From NCBI RefSeq assembly GCF_014646195.1, contig NZ_BMMZ01000001.1, positions 1 through 64,000 on the forward strand: a stretch of 64,000 nucleotides of DNA. The letters are read 5' to 3'. Within the stretch, counting starts at the first letter, position 1; every line of letters begins with the position of its first letter. The notes under the pieces were generated by a model, which saw nothing but the letters and a program-made list of their open reading frames with translations, was not told the DNA's origin and did no database searches. The DNA is from Microlunatus endophyticus. Its GTDB lineage: Bacteria > Actinomycetota > Actinomycetes > Propionibacteriales > Propionibacteriaceae. Position numbers and translations under genes: made by a program. Below are positions 61,618-64,000 of this stretch, piece after piece.

Positions 61618-62754
61618 TCACCCTCGGCTTCCCGGTGAGACGCTGCGGACCTCGACGTAGCGCGACAGGTCCGACCGGGTGACGATGCCGACCAACCGAT
61701 CTCCCTCGAAGACCAGCACCCGGCCGCCGGTGTCCGGGGTGATCTGCTGGAAGACGTCGATCAGCAACTGCGAGGGCTCCGCTCGGGGCACTCGCTCCAG
61801 CGGGATCGCGACGTCGCTGACCCTGGTCGTGGCCCGATGCTCAGCCGGCACGGCACGGAGCTGGGTGAGCGTGATCATGCCCTGCACCCGGCCGTCGATG
61901 TCGGTGACCGGGAATGCCGAGTGCGGCTGCGACATGACGTACTGATCGACGAAGTTGTCCAGGGTGAACCAGCCCGGCGCCGTACGCGGCCCACGCGTCA
62001 TCACGTCCTGGACCCGTACGCCTTCCAACAGTCGACGCAGACCGGCCTGCTGTTGCTCGCCACGCGCTGCCGAGAGCAGGAACCAGCCGATGAAAATCGT
62101 CCAGATGCCGCCCAGATTCCGGCCCGTCAGGAAGTCCAGCAGGCCCAGGGCGATCAGCAGCACGCCGAGCACCACACCCGCCCTGGCTGCGCCGACCGTG
62201 GCCTTCAGCCGATCCTTGGACCGCGACCAGAGGATCGAACGGACGATCCTGCCGCCGTCCAGGGGAGCGCCGGGGAGCAGGTTGAAAACGCCGAGCAACA
62301 GGTTGACGCCTGCCAGCCACCAGCCGACCCGTACGGCCAGCGGCCCCAGGCCGAGAGCAGCGGTCGCCGCACTCGCACCGCCGAAGGCAGCGGCCAGCAC
62401 CAGACTGGTGGCCGGTCCGGCAGCCGCGATCCGGAAGTCGGCAGCCGGTGTCTTGGGCTCGTCGGTGAAGGTCGCGACGCCGCCGAACATCCACAGTGTC
62501 AGGCCTTCGACCCCGATCCCGTGCGCGCGGGCGATCACCGCATGCATGATCTCGTGCGCGAGCACGGAGGCGATCAACAGCACCGCGCCGCAGATGCCCG
62601 CCAGCCAGTAGATCGCCGGCGGATGTCCGGGGGCGGCCGCGGGCAGGGTGGCGCTGGCCAAGCTCCAGGCGAACAACCAGATCATCACCAGGATGCTCCA
62701 GTTCATCCGCACCGGGAATCCGAAGAACCGGCCGACCGGAATGCCACTCCTCAT
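61618..62754 (-). CDS. Site-2-type metalloprotease (M50) with CBS domains
   Basis: 378-residue membrane protease. HEXXH in ASVLAHEIMHAVIARAHGIG (about residue 66) and the third ligand in NLLPGAPLDGGRIVRSILW (about 165). Two C-terminal CBS domains (VQDVMTRGPRTAPGWFTLDN, LVFEGDRLVGIVTRSDL) are typical of Rip-type or SpoIVFB-like enzymes and could sense nucleotides. Four or more membrane helices. Convergent with the small membrane protein gene. Confidence 0.93.
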   Translation of the reverse strand: MRSGIPVGRFFGFPVRMNWSILVMIWLFAWSLASATLPAAAPGHPPAIYWLAGICGAVLLIASVLAHEIMHAVIARAHGIGVEGLTLWMFGGVATFTDEPKTPAADFRIAAAGPATSLVLAAAFGGASAATAALGLGPLAVRVGWWLAGVNLLLGVFNLLPGAPLDGGRIVRSILWSRSKDRLKATVGAARAGVVLGVLLIALGLLDFLTGRNLGGIWTIFIGWFLLSAARGEQQQAGLRRLLEGVRVQDVMTRGPRTAPGWFTLDNFVDQYVMSQPHSAFPVTDIDGRVQGMITLTQLRAVPAEHRATTRVSDVAIPLERVPRAEPSQLLIDVFQQITPDTGGRVLVFEGDRLVGIVTRSDLSRYVEVRSVSPGSRG

Positions 62755-62808
62755 CGAATGCCTCCTTGCCCACCCGCACTGCCCACCCGCACTGCCGCTC
62801 GCACCGCG

Positions 62809-63498
62809 CTACGACTCGGCGCCGGCCTCCAGGCTGGACCGCAGCCACTCCTCGACACCGGCGATGTGAACGGTAGCGCTGATCGCTGCCAATTCGGGGT
62901 CCCGGCGACGGAGCGCGTCCAGGATCGCCTGATGCTCGGCCAGCGTCCGGGTCAGCGCGCCGTGTTGGGTCAGACCGCGCCAGACCCGGGCACGGTGGGT
63001 CGGACCCGCCACGCTCTCGATCATCGAGGCCAGCATCGGGTTGCCGGATCCGGCGGCGATCCGGCGGTGGAATTCGGTGTCGACGTCGACCAGGTCCTCG
63101 ACCGGCGACCGGTCATCGGCGCGGGCCAGCAACTCGCCGAGCTCCTCGAACTGGTCGTCGGTCATCCTGGCGGCGGCCCTGCTGGTCGCCGCGGGCTCCA
63201 GGATCCGGCGCACCTCGAGCAGGTCCAGGACCGAGTCGTCGTGGTGGAACTCCACCACGAAGGTCAGTGCCTCCAGCAGAGATTCCGGCGCCAGGCTGGA
63301 GACGTAGGTGCCGTCCCCTTGGCGTACATCGAGGATCCGCATCAGCGACAGTGCCCGCACGGCCTCCCGCAGCGAATTCCGGGACAACCCGAGTGAGGTG
63401 GCCAGGTCGGCTTCGCGCGGCAATCGGTCGCCGGGCCGCAGCCGCCCGGAGATGATCATGCTTTTCAGACTCTCGATCGCTTCGTCCGTCACCGCCAT
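62809..63498 (-). CDS. GntR/FadR family transcriptional regulator
   Basis: 229-residue regulator. N-terminal wHTH GDRLPREADLATSLGLSRNS, LREAVRALSLMRILDVRQGD; C-terminal FCD domain with metal-binding-type acids and histidines (VDTEFHRRIAAGSGNPMLAS, AEHQAILDALRRRDPELA). Divergent from an FAH-family gene, the probable target. A short inverted repeat GCACC-CCC-GGTGC (63557-63569) lies in the gap. ATG start. Confidence 0.93.
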   Translation of the reverse strand: MAVTDEAIESLKSMIISGRLRPGDRLPREADLATSLGLSRNSLREAVRALSLMRILDVRQGDGTYVSSLAPESLLEALTFVVEFHHDDSVLDLLEVRRILEPAATSRAAARMTDDQFEELGELLARADDRSPVEDLVDVDTEFHRRIAAGSGNPMLASMIESVAGPTHRARVWRGLTQHGALTRTLAEHQAILDALRRRDPELAAISATVHIAGVEEWLRSSLEAGAES

Positions 63499-63632
63499 GG
63501 GCCCAGGCTAGTCAGACATCGGGTTACTCGCCGGCAATTGTGCTGTCCGAGCCCTGGCACCCCCGGTGCGGTTGGGCATTGATCCGATCTATGGTGGTGC
63601 CTGCTTCGCGCGACGACGGGAGAAGGGACCAG
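63499..63632. promoter_or_regulatory. Divergent region GntR / FAH gene
   Basis: 134-base gap with the GCACC-CCC-GGTGC inverted repeat (63557-63569) and AGAAGGGA ribosome site before ATG 63633. TATGGT near 63590 could be a -10 box. Confidence 0.4.
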
Positions 63633-64000
63633 ATGCGACTCGCACGCCACGGCCGGCCGGGCCAGGAGACTCCGGTGATCGGTGACAACTCGGGCAATTG
63701 GTGGGATCTCAGCCCGCTCACCGCAGGGATCGACGGGGCGTTCCTGGCCGACGGCCTCGCCGGCGCCGTTCGGTCCGCCACTGCCGGTGAGCTGCCTCGG
63801 GTGGAGGTGGCTGATCGTTTCGGGCCGCCCTTGTCGGGGATCGGCAAGATCATCTGCATCGGGCTCAACTATCGTGATCATGCTGCCGAGACCGGTGCCG
63901 CGATCCCGGAGGAGCCGATCGTCTTCCTCAAGACTCCGGACACCGTCGTCGGTCCCGCCGACACCGTGCTGATCCCGCGCAAGTCGGTGAAGACCGACTG
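63633..64000 (+). CDS. Fumarylacetoacetate hydrolase family protein, partial
   Basis: The first 122 codons of an FAH-family gene cut by the window edge. The start reads MRLARHGRPGQETPVIGDNS; then IGKIICIGLNYRDHAAETGA and EEPIVFLKTPDTVVGPADTV, the FAH core with the conserved GLNYRDHA. The family includes hydrolases, hydratases and decarboxylases of beta-keto acids, metal (E-x-E) dependent. Divergent from the GntR regulator, so probably induced by an organic acid. Confidence 0.9.
   Translation, partial: MRLARHGRPGQETPVIGDNSGNWWDLSPLTAGIDGAFLADGLAGAVRSATAGELPRVEVADRFGPPLSGIGKIICIGLNYRDHAAETGAAIPEEPIVFLKTPDTVVGPADTVLIPRKSVKTD

Overview
The window is a high-GC actinobacterial chromosome segment. 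The lineage is supported by a mycothiol S-conjugate amidase (mca) next to a DUF4307 protein and greA, an ANTAR-type GAF regulator, a SigB/SigF-type sigma factor, an LLM-type flavin or F420 oxidoreductase, frequent GTG starts and strong GC3 bias. A member of the Propionibacteriales (for example a Microlunatus-like genus) is my best guess, but this is inference from gene content, not a phylogeny.

Layout. (1) 1-1842: a TetR regulator divergent from a zinc alcohol dehydrogenase. (2) 1843-6640: a decayed accessory island holding a serine-recombinase tail fragment, several frameshifted hypothetical genes, a broken DUF4429/HIRAN-like gene, a small secreted protein, a HicB-like protein, strong hairpins and the end of a phage tape-measure gene. 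(3) 6622-10044: the 3' end of a secA2-like gene followed by intact gtfA and gtfB homologues. This is part of an accessory Sec adhesin-glycosylation locus, a system best known from Firmicutes, whose upstream part has been replaced by the prophage fragment. (4) 10069-22777: housekeeping and mixed genes, including an MFS pump with a MarR regulator, a stand-alone AICAR transformylase, an RluA-type pseudouridine synthase, GAF-ANTAR and sigma regulators, a ChaB protein, an SDR, a Bax-inhibitor-1 protein and cystathionine beta-synthase. (5) 22774-28956: Nudix, a Phd/VapC toxin-antitoxin pair with a perfect operator palindrome, membrane proteins, a transglutaminase-like protein, a monooxygenase, an LLM oxidoreductase and a gamma-glutamyltransferase. 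(6) 28981-35638: a DeoR-controlled sugar island (ABC importer, GH4 glycosidase, AgaS-type isomerase/deaminase). (7) 35635-41511: amidohydrolase, MFS/MarR pair, dienelactone hydrolase, aldo/keto reductase, Nudix. (8) 41577-47860: a patch of kinase-like and conjugation enzymes with a frameshifted S9 peptidase and a sulfotransferase. (9) 48145-64000: TetR with NAD(P)-binding proteins, an MBL hydrolase, msrA, a cystathionine gamma-synthase/lyase, ung, an AI-2E family transporter, an L,D-transpeptidase, a DUF4097/DUF2089 pair, greA, mca, a site-2-type protease, a GntR regulator and the start of an FAH-family gene that runs off the window.

Together the genes give transsulfuration (CBS plus metB-like), thiol and oxidative housekeeping (mca, msrA), an inducible sugar-catabolic operon, several locally regulated efflux and oxidoreductase modules, and the remains of a surface-glycosylation/export locus. 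The most unusual items are the accessory-Sec remnant with its prophage junction, and a very high density of the palindrome TGATCA in the core genes that almost vanishes in the first 6.6 kb, which independently marks that part as foreign or replaced DNA.
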